Shown piece by piece: positions 16,496-23,933 of a stretch of 33,653 nucleotides of DNA. This DNA is from a virus. The translations under genes were made by a program, and so were the position numbers. The notes under the pieces are model-generated. The model saw nothing but the letters and a program-made list of their open reading frames with translations. It made no database searches and was not told the origin of the DNA. How positions within the stretch are numbered: the first letter of the stretch is position 1; the number at the start of each line of letters is the position of its first letter. The stretch lies in the IMG/VR virus record IMGVR_UViG_3300020159_000733, positions 1-33,653 of that record. One strand, written 5' to 3'.

Positions 16496-16933
16496 ATGCT
16501 TAGCCCTCGCTCAGAACGCAATCTGCAAGGTGTTCACAAGGACCTTGTGAGTGTGGTGCGGCTCGCCGGGAAGCGGGCCGACTTCATCGTGACGGAAGGC
16601 GTCAGGACGATGGGGCGGCAGAAGCAGCTCGTTGCGGCGGGCGCATCTAAGACGCTCAACAGCCGACATCTTACGGGACACGCGATTGATGTTGCTGCGC
16701 TCGTTGATGGCGATGTTCGCTGGGATTGGGAACTTTATGTTGCTATAGCAAACGTAATGAAAGATGCAGCGAAAGAGCTTAAGATACCTGTTGAGTGGGG
16801 GGGTACATGGCGGCTCTTAAATACTGTTGATGGGCCTATCACATCGAAAATGCTCAGTCGTAGTTTTCCAGATGGACCACATTTTCAGTTGCCTTTGTCT
16901 CAATACCCCGCCTCTCAAGGACGCGTCGTATGA
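16496..16933 (+). CDS. Endolysin, M15-type L-Ala-D-Glu/D-Ala peptidase
   Basis: 145 residues with the M15 zinc peptidase layout. SRHLTGHAIDVAA (56-68) supplies zinc ligands H58 and D65; EWGGTW (100-105) and GPHFQL (127-132, H129) complete the site. The opening LSPRSERNLQGVHKDLVSVV is typical of phage endolysins that cut the peptide stem of peptidoglycan. There is no signal peptide, so a holin must release it. The last 80 bases overlap tail-to-tail with an HNH gene on the other strand. Confidence 0.92.
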   Translation: MLSPRSERNLQGVHKDLVSVVRLAGKRADFIVTEGVRTMGRQKQLVAAGASKTLNSRHLTGHAIDVAALVDGDVRWDWELYVAIANVMKDAAKELKIPVEWGGTWRLLNTVDGPITSKMLSRSFPDGPHFQLPLSQYPASQGRVV

Positions 16934-17405
16934 CAGCTCCTATTTCCTTCATCTCATCAAACGTAAACCTGTCTCCTCTGGCGAAGTTGCATGGCGCGCA
17001 AGATGGGACAACGTTCCCCTTTATGTGCGGCAAATCATTGTTTATTCGGTCTAAACCCCTGTTACTCAAGGTGGTGCCGCAATGAGCGCATGGTTGCGTA
17101 ATCAGCTCGACAACTTCAGATACTGTCAGATCGCATTCATCAATGCGCTGATAGGCTTTGCGAAGAAATATAGCTCGCCCTTTCGTCGTTCTGCTGTATT
17201 TTTGGTTTCGCGCCCGCGCCCTCAGTTTTTGTTCGGGAGACATGTTCGACCAGCGTTCACATCGACGATCTCGCCCCTTTTTGCGAGTCGAGTGACAGGG
17301 GCGGCACTCATACGCGATGCCCATAGGTCTGGATTTGTCACCGACAAAATGTTCTTTTGTGGCAGGCTTTTCAATCTTACAGCGGTGACAAGTTCTTGTG
17401 GTCAT
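16854..17405 (-). CDS. Antisense HNH endonuclease
   Basis: 183 residues with three cysteine pairs: TCHRC near the start, YECRPC at about 32-37, and QPCAHCGTT in the HNH core, followed by GLDRINNDLPHIKGNVVPSC and APCNFARGD, the typical zinc-finger HNH fold with the DRIDN-like and NVVP..C..CN parts. It is the only minus-strand gene in the late region. Its last 27 codons lie antisense to the endolysin end, and its start is 16 bases from the GTG of the lipoprotein gene. No good ribosome site precedes ATG 17405. It is a different HNH subtype from the other three. Confidence 0.82.
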   Translation of the reverse strand: MTTRTCHRCKIEKPATKEHFVGDKSRPMGIAYECRPCHSTRKKGRDRRCERWSNMSPEQKLRARARNQKYSRTTKGRAIFLRKAYQRIDECDLTVSEVVELITQPCAHCGTTLSNRGLDRINNDLPHIKGNVVPSCAPCNFARGDRFTFDEMKEIGAVIRRVLERRGIETKATENVVHLENYD

Positions 17406-17421
17406 CTAAGGAGTATACGTC

Positions 17422-17529
17422 GTGGGGAAACATAAAGCAACTGCGGCCCCCATGAAGCTGCTCATCCTGCTTCTTCCCTTCGCATTGACTGGTTGCGGTG
17501 TCATCCGCGATCTTCCGAAATACTGGTAA
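17422..17529 (+). CDS. Small lipoprotein of the lysis cassette
   Basis: 35 residues encoded from GTG 17422, eight bases after AAGGAG (17408-17413). MKLLILLLPFALTGC (from residue 11) is a complete lipoprotein signal with lipobox LTGC, leaving a tiny mature peptide CGVIRDLPKYW. It may anchor in the inner or outer membrane. ATG 17452 is an alternative start that gives a more classic signal peptide. It lies between endolysin and holin-like genes, so a lysis role is likely. It is too small to span the periplasm as a normal Rz1. Confidence 0.65.
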   Translation: MGKHKATAAPMKLLILLLPFALTGCGVIRDLPKYW

Positions 17530-17539
17530 GGAGAACGTC

Positions 17540-17710
17540 ATGGACAAGGATATGTTCGAGCGCCTGTTTCGCACGGCGCTGCAGGTTGTCGGAGCGGTCG
17601 TCGCCACCCGCTATGTGGGAGAAGAGAACTGGGCTGCCCTGTCTGGCGCAATCCTGACAGGCGGCACGACCATGTGGACGATCTACGCCGCCAAGAAGGT
17701 AGCGAAATGA
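17540..17710 (+). CDS. Putative holin (Pam3-gp28-like)
   Basis: 56 residues: MDKDMFERLFRTALQVVGAV, then a glycine-rich hydrophobic region (GAILTGGTTMWTIYAAKKVAK). Two short membrane segments are likely at about 11-24 and 33-50, with a basic end. The pattern resembles the Pam3-gp28 family of phage holins. AAGGAG lies six bases before ATG 17540. ATGA overlap with the next membrane gene. The assignment rests on topology and context. Confidence 0.7.
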   Translation: MDKDMFERLFRTALQVVGAVVATRYVGEENWAALSGAILTGGTTMWTIYAAKKVAK

Positions 17711-17919
17711 TTAGCGATCAGGTCGTAGCGCAGGTTGCCGAAGCCTACAAGGCGAGCCCTCTCCTGACGGGCATTCTCTTGATGAACGTAATGACGTTTG
17801 TCGGCATGGGCTACTACACGATCCACGTTCAGGAGGGCGCGGGCGCGTTTATCGAGAAGCTGGAGATGCAGGTTCTCGAAATGGCAAAGAGCTGCGGCAA
17901 TGCGGGAGAAAAAGGATGA
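17707..17919 (+). CDS. Small membrane protein of the lysis cassette
   Basis: 70 residues with one clear membrane helix at about 18-38 (SPLLTGILLMNVMTFVGMGY) and a helical, amphipathic tail (GAFIEKLEMQVLEMAKSC). It starts and ends with ATGA overlaps, between the holin-like gene and the i-spanin gene. It could be a second holin, antiholin or accessory lysis protein. Sequence alone does not decide. Confidence 0.65.
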   Translation: MISDQVVAQVAEAYKASPLLTGILLMNVMTFVGMGYYTIHVQEGAGAFIEKLEMQVLEMAKSCGNAGEKG

Positions 17920-18125
17920 AGCGGATCATCTCGGCGCTCGGCGCGCTTTTTGGCATGTTTGCGCTTTATTGGAAAGCCCGCAGCGACGGTAAAGAGGTTC
18001 TGCGGCTGGAGCAGGAAGCAGAGTCCCACAGGAGAATGCAAAATGCGGTTGAAGCTGATGTCCGCGCTCGTGAGCGGATTGCTCGTGGCGAGTTGCTCAC
18101 AAACGACGGGCACAGGCGGGACTAG
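17916..18125 (+). CDS. i-spanin-like protein (Rz)
   Basis: 69 residues: an N-terminal membrane anchor (IISALGALFGMFALYW) then a charged helical periplasmic part (GKEVLRLEQEAESHRRMQNA, VEADVRARERIARGELL). This is the topology of Rz inner-membrane spanins, though short. A second gene with a lipobox is embedded in its +1 frame from 18043, which is the classical Rz/Rz1 arrangement and the main support for this call. Confidence 0.75.
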   Translation: MKRIISALGALFGMFALYWKARSDGKEVLRLEQEAESHRRMQNAVEADVRARERIARGELLTNDGHRRD

Positions 18126-18240
18126 CTGTCTCGTCTGGAGGCCGATATCGTGGTCGTCGAAAGATACGCCGCAGACTATTGAAGAAGTAAAGCTTAACAA
18201 CGCGCGGCAAGGGGCATGGTGTGGAAATGAGCGACGCTGA
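18043..18240 (+). CDS. o-spanin-like lipoprotein (Rz1), partly embedded in Rz
   Basis: 65 residues starting MRLKLMSALVSGLLVASCSQ, a lipoprotein signal with lipobox LVASC. The mature part has CLVWRPISWSSKDTPQTIEE followed by VKLNNARQGAWCG, a conserved small phage protein pattern (C.W.PI..S..DT..T...I..NN). AGGAGA at 18030-18035 is eight bases before ATG 18043. The first 83 bases overlap the Rz gene in another frame and the rest runs beyond it. It should act with Rz to fuse inner and outer membranes at lysis. Confidence 0.82.
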   Translation: MRLKLMSALVSGLLVASCSQTTGTGGTSCLVWRPISWSSKDTPQTIEEVKLNNARQGAWCGNERR

Positions 18241-18439
18241 TTTACACCGAGAGAATGGTTCCCTGCTCACGCATGTTGAGACGCTGAACCGTGAAGTCAA
18301 AGAGCTAAAGGCTGATGTCAGAGAAATGCGCGACGACTTCAATGCCATGAAGGGCGGAAGCCGTGTTATGATGGGCATAGCCGCTACTCTGGGCGGGGGC
18401 CTGACGTGGGCTCTGACCTACTTCTTTGGGAAGCACTGA
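18227..18439 (+). CDS. Coiled-coil, tail-anchored membrane protein (XhlA/holin-like)
   Basis: 70 residues: a charged coiled coil (LLTHVETLNREVKELKADVREM) then a single C-terminal membrane helix (MMGIAATLGGGLTWALTYFF). This resembles XhlA-type hemolysin/holin accessory proteins. The start ATG 18227 overlaps the Rz1 end; GTG 18221 would add two residues. The TGATG junction with the next gene closes the lysis operon. Confidence 0.65.
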   Translation: MSDADLHRENGSLLTHVETLNREVKELKADVREMRDDFNAMKGGSRVMMGIAATLGGGLTWALTYFFGKH

Positions 18440-20394
18440 TGCCTCTTGCTCCGCTCAATCTCCCGCCAGGCGTCGTCAGAATGGCGACACCTCTTCAGGT
18501 AAAGGGGCGTTGGTACGACGCCAATCTTATCCGCTGGCGGTCAGGTAAGCTGCTGCCTGTCGGCGGCTGGGAGCGCATTACAAGCTCGCCTCTGTCCTCT
18601 ACGGTGCGCGGGCTGTTTGCATGGTCTACGAACGCAAACACGCCGCTGGTGGCTGTAGGCCTCAGCAACGGGCTGTCTGTGCTGGAAGGCGCAACATTCA
18701 CCGACATCACGCCGTCTGGCTTTGTTGGAGAGCAGACCGGCCTTTCGGGAGCCTATGGCGCGAGCGATTACGGTGATCTGTACTACGGGCTGGATAACCC
18801 GATGTACACGATCTCGACGGCTGTCCGCGCATCGAATGTCGTCACCATTACGACCTCGACGAACCACCAATTCCAGACTGGAACCTCTGTCGTTATCGCA
18901 GGTGTGACGACCTCCAGCTTCAACGGCACATTCACGATCACGCGGACGGGAAACACCACGTTCACCTACGCGCAGACTGCTGCGAATGCTTCCTCGTCTG
19001 GTGGGACGGCAACGCTGCCGACAGCAGATATTCGGCCTGCATCTTCCGCTTTTATTCCGTCTTTCTCCTGGACCTTCGACAACTGGGGTGGAGACATGCT
19101 TGCTGTTGCGTCGAGCGACGGTCGGCTCCTGCACTACGAGGAGGGCGAAGTCCCGGCCAATCTAGCTGGCATTGAGCCCTTAGCATCCGGTAGCCGTGTC
19201 TCTAACGTCATCACGTTCACGACCAGCAGCAATCACGGCTATGGCGTGGGAGATGTGGTGATTGTTACGGGCAACACAGAGAGCACGTTTAACGACACGT
19301 TTACCATCACCACCGTGCCTTCTCTCGACACGTTTACGGTTGCTGATGCTGGTACGAACCAGACAGGTACTGGTGGCACAGCTACCATCAGCCCAGCAGT
19401 CCCGGTCAACAATCGCGCTGTCATCGTCACCCCTGAGCGCCATGCTGTGATGATCGGAGTCGGCGGGAACAGGCGGCGTGTGGGCTGGTCCTCTCGCGAA
19501 GATTATACGGATTGGGATTTCTCCAGCGTCACGAACACGGCTGGCTATCTGGATATTGATACCTCTAGCCAGCTTGTGATGCTTGCGCCTGTGCGCGAGG
19601 GAACGCTGATCTGGACGCAAGATGAAGCCTGGCTGCTGCGGTATATCGGCCTGCCTTATGTTTACAGCATCGAGCGCATTGGCTTTGGTTGCGGACTGAT
19701 CGCGCCAAAAGCGTTTGTCACCTATGCAGGACGCTGCGTGTGGATGGGTGCTGAGAGCTTCTGGGTCTATGACGGCGGCGTTGTAAAGCCCTTGGGCTGC
19801 GATGTCGGCGCTTACGTCTTTGAGAACATAGACAAGGACTATGGATCTCGCGTGACGCATGGCTCAGAGAACAACATCTTTTCTGAAGCATGGTTCTGGT
19901 ATCCCAGCACAGGCCAATCCACGCCTGATCGTTATGTCGTCTACAACTACGCAGAGGGCTGGTGGTCGATAGGCGAGATGGATCGCACAGCGGGCTATGG
20001 CGCTGGCGTCATGCCGTATCCAATAGCCGCTGACAGCAGCAACGAACTCTACTTCCATGAGGTTGGCTGGACGGCTGCTGGCGTTCCGATTGAAACGGAT
20101 CGCTTTGCCGAGACGGGTTCTCTGAACATCCAGAGCGGCGGCTTAGTGTCCTTTGTTCGCCAGGCCATCACCGATAGCGGATATGGCTACGACAGCACGG
20201 AGCTGACGTTGTTCTCGTCCTTCACATCAGAGGGCACGGAAACAACCTCTGGTCCATATATGCCGCGTTCAGATGGCTACACGGATATTCGTGTGACGGG
20301 CCGCGACTTCAGGATCAAGGTGGCTTCGACCGAAGATGCGCCGTGGAGCATAGGCGAGATGCGGCTTGATTTCACGGCTAGGGGTGGTCGATGA
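18439..20394 (+). CDS. Large tail hub/stopper-type virion protein
   Basis: 651 residues beginning MPLAPLNLPPGVVRMATPLQ, then GRWYDANLIRWRSGKLLPVG and GWERI, a strongly recurring start in podophages. Propeller-like blades follow (LFAWSTNANTPLVAVGLSNG, MLAVASSDGRLLHYEEGE, EDYTDWDFSSVTNTAG, RYVVYNYAEGWWSIGEMDRT). Two Ig-like inserts repeat SNV(V/I)T(I/F)TTS.NH and SFN/TFN.TFTIT (DNA about 18820-19020 and 19190-19400). It probably forms part of the tail tube or nozzle. The start overlaps the previous TGA. Confidence 0.78.
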   Translation: MPLAPLNLPPGVVRMATPLQVKGRWYDANLIRWRSGKLLPVGGWERITSSPLSSTVRGLFAWSTNANTPLVAVGLSNGLSVLEGATFTDITPSGFVGEQTGLSGAYGASDYGDLYYGLDNPMYTISTAVRASNVVTITTSTNHQFQTGTSVVIAGVTTSSFNGTFTITRTGNTTFTYAQTAANASSSGGTATLPTADIRPASSAFIPSFSWTFDNWGGDMLAVASSDGRLLHYEEGEVPANLAGIEPLASGSRVSNVITFTTSSNHGYGVGDVVIVTGNTESTFNDTFTITTVPSLDTFTVADAGTNQTGTGGTATISPAVPVNNRAVIVTPERHAVMIGVGGNRRRVGWSSREDYTDWDFSSVTNTAGYLDIDTSSQLVMLAPVREGTLIWTQDEAWLLRYIGLPYVYSIERIGFGCGLIAPKAFVTYAGRCVWMGAESFWVYDGGVVKPLGCDVGAYVFENIDKDYGSRVTHGSENNIFSEAWFWYPSTGQSTPDRYVVYNYAEGWWSIGEMDRTAGYGAGVMPYPIAADSSNELYFHEVGWTAAGVPIETDRFAETGSLNIQSGGLVSFVRQAITDSGYGYDSTELTLFSSFTSEGTETTSGPYMPRSDGYTDIRVTGRDFRIKVASTEDAPWSIGEMRLDFTARGGR

Positions 20395-20621
20395 GGTTTC
20401 AGGTCCCTAACCCTCCTCAGACGTATGACGCCGGGTTCTTCAATCGCGCTTTTGCAATGATCGGACAGTCGCTCACCTTCACTGTCACGCGCATTGAGGC
20501 TGTGGACAACATCTTGCTCCAAGCGCCTGACGGTAGCGTTTGGAAGGTGACGGTTGATAATGCGGGCAATCTTGTAACCACATCGGTGCCACTTGGACAA
20601 TCGGGAGCGCCTCCTTACTAA
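20391..20621 (+). CDS. Small tail-associated protein
   Basis: 76 residues (MRFQVPNPPQTYDAGFFNRA, FAMIGQSLTFTVTRIEAVDN, then ILLQAPDGSVWKVTVDNAGN). A short beta-rich protein found in similar positions after the hub gene of other podophages. No known activity. ATGA overlap with the hub gene; the next gene follows at once. Confidence 0.68.
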   Translation: MRFQVPNPPQTYDAGFFNRAFAMIGQSLTFTVTRIEAVDNILLQAPDGSVWKVTVDNAGNLVTTSVPLGQSGAPPY

Positions 20622-20622
20622 A

Positions 20623-20955
20623 ATGGGAAAAGCCCTGCGCCTGGCGGGGGACACACATACTGTCTCCGACGTGGTTGAGGCTCTCCAAGAAGGGAAGATG
20701 CAGGCATTCTGGTCCGACAGCGCTGCTGTTATCACCCAGATCGTCACTCATCCTCGGAAGAAGGAATTGAACGTGTTCTTGGCGTTTGGTGATCTGGAAG
20801 AGGTGATGGCGATGCAGCCACGAATCGCTGATTTTGGCCGTCAACACGGATGTTCTTTTATGGTAATGTCAGGCAGATTGGGGTGGAAAAAGGTTCTGCC
20901 TGAGCATGGCTGGTCGCAAGTTGGCGTGACATACGCCCTGCCTTTGGAGAATTAA
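20623..20955 (+). CDS. GNAT-like virion-module protein (T7 gp13-like)
   Basis: 110 residues with EGKMQAFWSDSAAVITQIVT, KKELNVFLAFGDLEEVMAMQ, IADFGRQHGCSFMVMSGRLG and WKKVLPEHGW. This is the acetyltransferase-like fold of phage proteins near internal virion genes such as T7 gp13. The acetyl-CoA loop (R/Q..G.G) is not obvious, so catalysis is uncertain and a structural or assembly role is possible. ATG 20623 is preferred over an upstream start in the preceding gene. Confidence 0.7.
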   Translation: MGKALRLAGDTHTVSDVVEALQEGKMQAFWSDSAAVITQIVTHPRKKELNVFLAFGDLEEVMAMQPRIADFGRQHGCSFMVMSGRLGWKKVLPEHGWSQVGVTYALPLEN

Positions 20956-20956
20956 C

Positions 20957-21892
20957 ATGGGTAAAAGCTCCGCGCCGCAACAGACTGTTCAGAAGACAGA
21001 GCTGCCTGAGTGGCTGAACGAGGCCGCGCAGAAGAACCTTGGTATTGCTGACGAGCTTGCGAGCCGTCCGTATCAGCCTTATGGCGGATCTACTCTTGCT
21101 GGATTTGCGCCAGAGCAGCAGCAGGCTTTCGGCATGGCTCAGCAGAATGTGGGCGCTTACCAGCCCGCTTTGACTGCGGGCATGGGCGCTGCAGCGCGCG
21201 GCGCTTACTACGATCCGCAGATGGTGTCTGCGCCCAGCTTCTTGCAGGGCAACATCCAAGAGTACATGAACCCCTACATCTCTGAGGTTGAGCAGCGCGC
21301 GACATCGAACGCAGAGCGCGCCTTGCAGCAGCAGATGAACCAGATTTCGGGGCAGGCGATCCAGTCGCGTGCGTTTGGCGGTTCTCGCCAAGGAATCGCG
21401 GAAGGCGTAGCTGCGGCTGAAGGCGCACGCGGGATTGGCGATCTGTCCGCCCAACTTCGCGCACAGGGCTTCCAGCAGGCTGCGGCTCTCCAGCAGGCGG
21501 ATCAAGCGCGCCAGATGCAGGCGTCTCTTGCGAACCAGCAGGCGGGATTGTCTGGGGCCAGCCTTGGTCTGCAGGGTGCGGGCGTTCTTGGAGGACTTGC
21601 TCAGCAGCGTCAGCAGATGGGGCTCACAGACGTGGGCGCTGTTGGCGCGATTGGCGAGGCTCAGCAGGCTCAGGCGCAGCGGGCTTTGGACGACGCTTAC
21701 GCCCGGTTTGTCGAGCAGCGCGACTTCCCGACGCAGCAGCTCAACCTGCGGCTTGCGGCTGTCGGCGCTACGCCCTATGGGCAGACGACGACGCAGACAT
21801 CGACAGGCGGGCCGCAGGGAAGCGGCCTTGCATCTGGGCTGGGTGGGGCTGGCAGCTTCCTTGCTGGGCTGGCTGCGATTGGCACGTTCTAA
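20957..21892 (+). CDS. Internal virion / ejection protein, Gln-Ala-rich
   Basis: 311 residues. The start MGKSSAPQQTVQKTELPEWL, followed by YQPYGGSTLAGFAPEQQQAF, YMNPYISEVEQRATSNAERA and SRAFGGSRQGIAEGVAAAEG, is a familiar set of motifs in podophage virion proteins. The rest is Gln/Ala helix and ends in a hydrophobic Gly-rich tail (GLASGLGGAGSFLAGLAAIG) that may insert into membrane. It probably forms part of the DNA-ejection apparatus. Its TAA overlaps the ATG of the PP-loop gene. Confidence 0.74.
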   Translation: MGKSSAPQQTVQKTELPEWLNEAAQKNLGIADELASRPYQPYGGSTLAGFAPEQQQAFGMAQQNVGAYQPALTAGMGAAARGAYYDPQMVSAPSFLQGNIQEYMNPYISEVEQRATSNAERALQQQMNQISGQAIQSRAFGGSRQGIAEGVAAAEGARGIGDLSAQLRAQGFQQAAALQQADQARQMQASLANQQAGLSGASLGLQGAGVLGGLAQQRQQMGLTDVGAVGAIGEAQQAQAQRALDDAYARFVEQRDFPTQQLNLRLAAVGATPYGQTTTQTSTGGPQGSGLASGLGGAGSFLAGLAAIGTF

Positions 21893-22578
21893 TGGAAACA
21901 ACTCTGCTGTTTTCGGGTGGTAAGGACAGCTTGGCCTGTCTTTACCTATATCGCGACATCTGGGATCGTTTGCCCGTCATCTGGGTAAACACCGGAGCGG
22001 TATACCCTGAGATGGTGGAGTACATGGATGGCTGGAAGAAGCGGCTTCCTCACTTCATCGAGGTGAAGTCGGACCAGCCTGCGAATGTCGCCCAGCATGG
22101 GTGGCCGGTCGATGTTCTTCCGATCAGGAACACGGCTCTGGGCGTGTCTCTGTATGGCGATGCGCCTTTGATGCAGCCCTATCTGAACTGCTGCGCGGAG
22201 AACATCTGGTTTCCGTTGCACAAGGCGCTTTTGGACAGCGGCGTTAAGCGGGCGATTAAAGGCCAGAGGAAGGCTGACGATCACAAGTCCACGGCCAAGG
22301 ACGGCGATACGGTGTACGGCATCACCTACCTGATGCCGATCTACGACTGGTCTACGGAAGATGTGTTTTCCTACCTGAAGGAAGTCGGGGCCGAGCTGGC
22401 TCCTGGCTACAAGGCTGGCGAGAAGACGGGCCGCGATTGCTGGGATTGCACAGCCTATCTCGATGACAACCGGCAGCGAATTGAGAACCTGCCGCAAGAT
22501 AAGAAATTGGAGATTAAGCGTCGTCTTGGTATTATAGATCAAGCCGTTCGCGAGCAGTGGAGCATGTCTGGTGGCTGA
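21892..22578 (+). CDS. PP-loop ATPase, PAPS reductase-like
   Basis: 228 residues with the PP-loop LFSGGKDSLACLYLY (6-20), strand-2 PVIWVNTGAVYPEMVEY, IKGQRKADDHKS and WSTEDVFSYLKEVG. This is the PAPS reductase/DndC superfamily. Cysteines NCCAEN and GRDCWDC could bind metal or act in sulfur chemistry. The classical ECGLH tail of sulfate reducers is absent, so it may activate another substrate, for example in nucleic acid sulfur modification. It overlaps both neighbours and sits among internal virion genes, which is odd for a metabolic enzyme. Confidence 0.82.
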   Translation: METTLLFSGGKDSLACLYLYRDIWDRLPVIWVNTGAVYPEMVEYMDGWKKRLPHFIEVKSDQPANVAQHGWPVDVLPIRNTALGVSLYGDAPLMQPYLNCCAENIWFPLHKALLDSGVKRAIKGQRKADDHKSTAKDGDTVYGITYLMPIYDWSTEDVFSYLKEVGAELAPGYKAGEKTGRDCWDCTAYLDDNRQRIENLPQDKKLEIKRRLGIIDQAVREQWSMSGG

Positions 22579-23374
22579 CGTTAATTCCATCGCCTCATAC
22601 ATCTACAATCGTGCGCGCGAAGTAGGCGTAAACCCAAACCTCGCGCTGGGCATTGCGCGGTATGAAGGGTTGAACCCCAACACGTTGGGATCACCTACGT
22701 TCGGCAACCGGGACGCTAAAGGATATTCGTTCGGCCCGTTTCAGCTTTTCTCTGGATCTCCTGATCCGAATACGATTGCGCCTGGCGGCATGGCGTATGA
22801 GTTTCAGCAGAAGTTTGGCGAAGCTCCGTCCGCAGGAAACTGGCAGAAGCAGGTTGATTTCTCGCTTGATCGTATGCGCCGCAGCGGTGTTGGCCCGTGG
22901 TACGCTGTGGGAGCCCAAGGTGGCCCAGAAGCAATCACGCAGAAGGGCGCTCTGTTCGCTCGCCAGATCGGATTAGATGGGGGAGCCGCTGTCGCCTATT
23001 CTCCACGTTCTATTGCTGAGGATCAGGCGCAGGTTGGGTCTCCTGCTGCCCCGACATCCCGGCAGCAGATGGCGCAGCCAGTCTACGCCAACGACTTTGG
23101 AACGACGGCGCAGAGGTTCGGCAGCTTCCTGACTGGCGGGGCAATCGAGGCTCCGCAGCCTCTTACGCCGGATCAGGCTCAGGCCCAGATCGCGCAGGAG
23201 CGGCAGCAGCAGGCAGGCATGTCGCAAACGAATGACGCGATGCGCGCCTTCTCTGCGCTATCCTCGCTTGGAGCTGCGCAGGAAGCACAGGCCAACAGGC
23301 CGATGTCACTGCTACAGCCTTCGATTGTGCGTGGGCAGTATCGACCAATCACTATGGGAAGAGGATTACTCTGA
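22571..23374 (+). CDS. Internal virion protein with lysozyme-like domain
   Basis: 267 residues. Residues 5-130 look like a lysozyme/transglycosylase fold: ASYIYNRAREVGVNPNLALG, IARYEGLNP with the probable catalytic Glu, then YSFGPFQLFSGSPDPNTIAP. The rest is Gln/Ala-rich linker. It likely travels in the virion and opens peptidoglycan during DNA entry. The start is GTG 22571, inside the end of the PP-loop gene, without a strong ribosome site, so coupling is likely. TGATG overlap at its end. Confidence 0.76.
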   Translation: MADVNSIASYIYNRAREVGVNPNLALGIARYEGLNPNTLGSPTFGNRDAKGYSFGPFQLFSGSPDPNTIAPGGMAYEFQQKFGEAPSAGNWQKQVDFSLDRMRRSGVGPWYAVGAQGGPEAITQKGALFARQIGLDGGAAVAYSPRSIAEDQAQVGSPAAPTSRQQMAQPVYANDFGTTAQRFGSFLTGGAIEAPQPLTPDQAQAQIAQERQQQAGMSQTNDAMRAFSALSSLGAAQEAQANRPMSLLQPSIVRGQYRPITMGRGLL

Positions 23375-23922
23375 TGGCGAGCCTCATGGACATGATTATG
23401 ATGCAGCGGGCTGGCATGGATGATCCGCGTGCTGCGGCGAACATGCAGGCAATGGAATTGCAGAACATGGCTCGCACGGCGCAACAGCCTGCGGCTTCTT
23501 CTTTCGGCAACCTACCGCCTCCGGCTTTCGCGGGTGGCCTTCCTCCGGTTCAGTCTTTCGCGCCCCGCGCCCCTATGATGATGGGAGCGCCTATGCCGCA
23601 GATGCTTTCTGCTCCCAGTGTCCCGCCGCTTGAGCCTATGCGTGACATTGGCGCGGCTCCTGGCATGGGTTCACCTATGACGCAGCCGCGCCCTTCCGCG
23701 CCTATTGCTCCTGCTGGAGCGCCGATGCAGCTTGCATCTGCCGCGCCTTCTGTGCGGGAGAGCTTCATGCAGCGGCTTCTCAGCGGGCCTAACTATCAAT
23801 CGAACAGTATGCCTGTGATGCCGCAGGGCGCGACGACACCGCAGCAAATCAACTGGGGCGACCCAGAAAGCGCTGCTGATTTCGTCCGTGCGAATCAGGC
23901 GTATATGGGCCTTCTGGGCTAA
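23374..23922 (+). CDS. Pro/Ala/Met-rich hypothetical virion protein
   Basis: 182 residues of low complexity: a helical start (MASLMDMIMMQRAGMDDPRA), then a long stretch rich in Pro, Ala, Met and Gly (PPPAFAGGLPPVQSFAPRAP), ending in a short helix (ADFVRANQAYMGLLG). It lacks a known domain and is probably a flexible internal virion component, judging by its position between two such genes. Confidence 0.64.
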   Translation: MASLMDMIMMQRAGMDDPRAAANMQAMELQNMARTAQQPAASSFGNLPPPAFAGGLPPVQSFAPRAPMMMGAPMPQMLSAPSVPPLEPMRDIGAAPGMGSPMTQPRPSAPIAPAGAPMQLASAAPSVRESFMQRLLSGPNYQSNSMPVMPQGATTPQQINWGDPESAADFVRANQAYMGLLG

Positions 23923-23933
23923 GGAGATTAGAG

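Noticed and set aside
17082-17435. Rightward frame of 117 codons in the lysis region
   Set aside because: It is the complement of the antisense HNH gene, which has recognisable zinc and HNH motifs.
20858-21901. Minus-strand frame of 347 codons opposite the internal virion gene
   Set aside because: Arg/Leu/Ser-rich mirror of a Gln/Ala-rich coding sequence.
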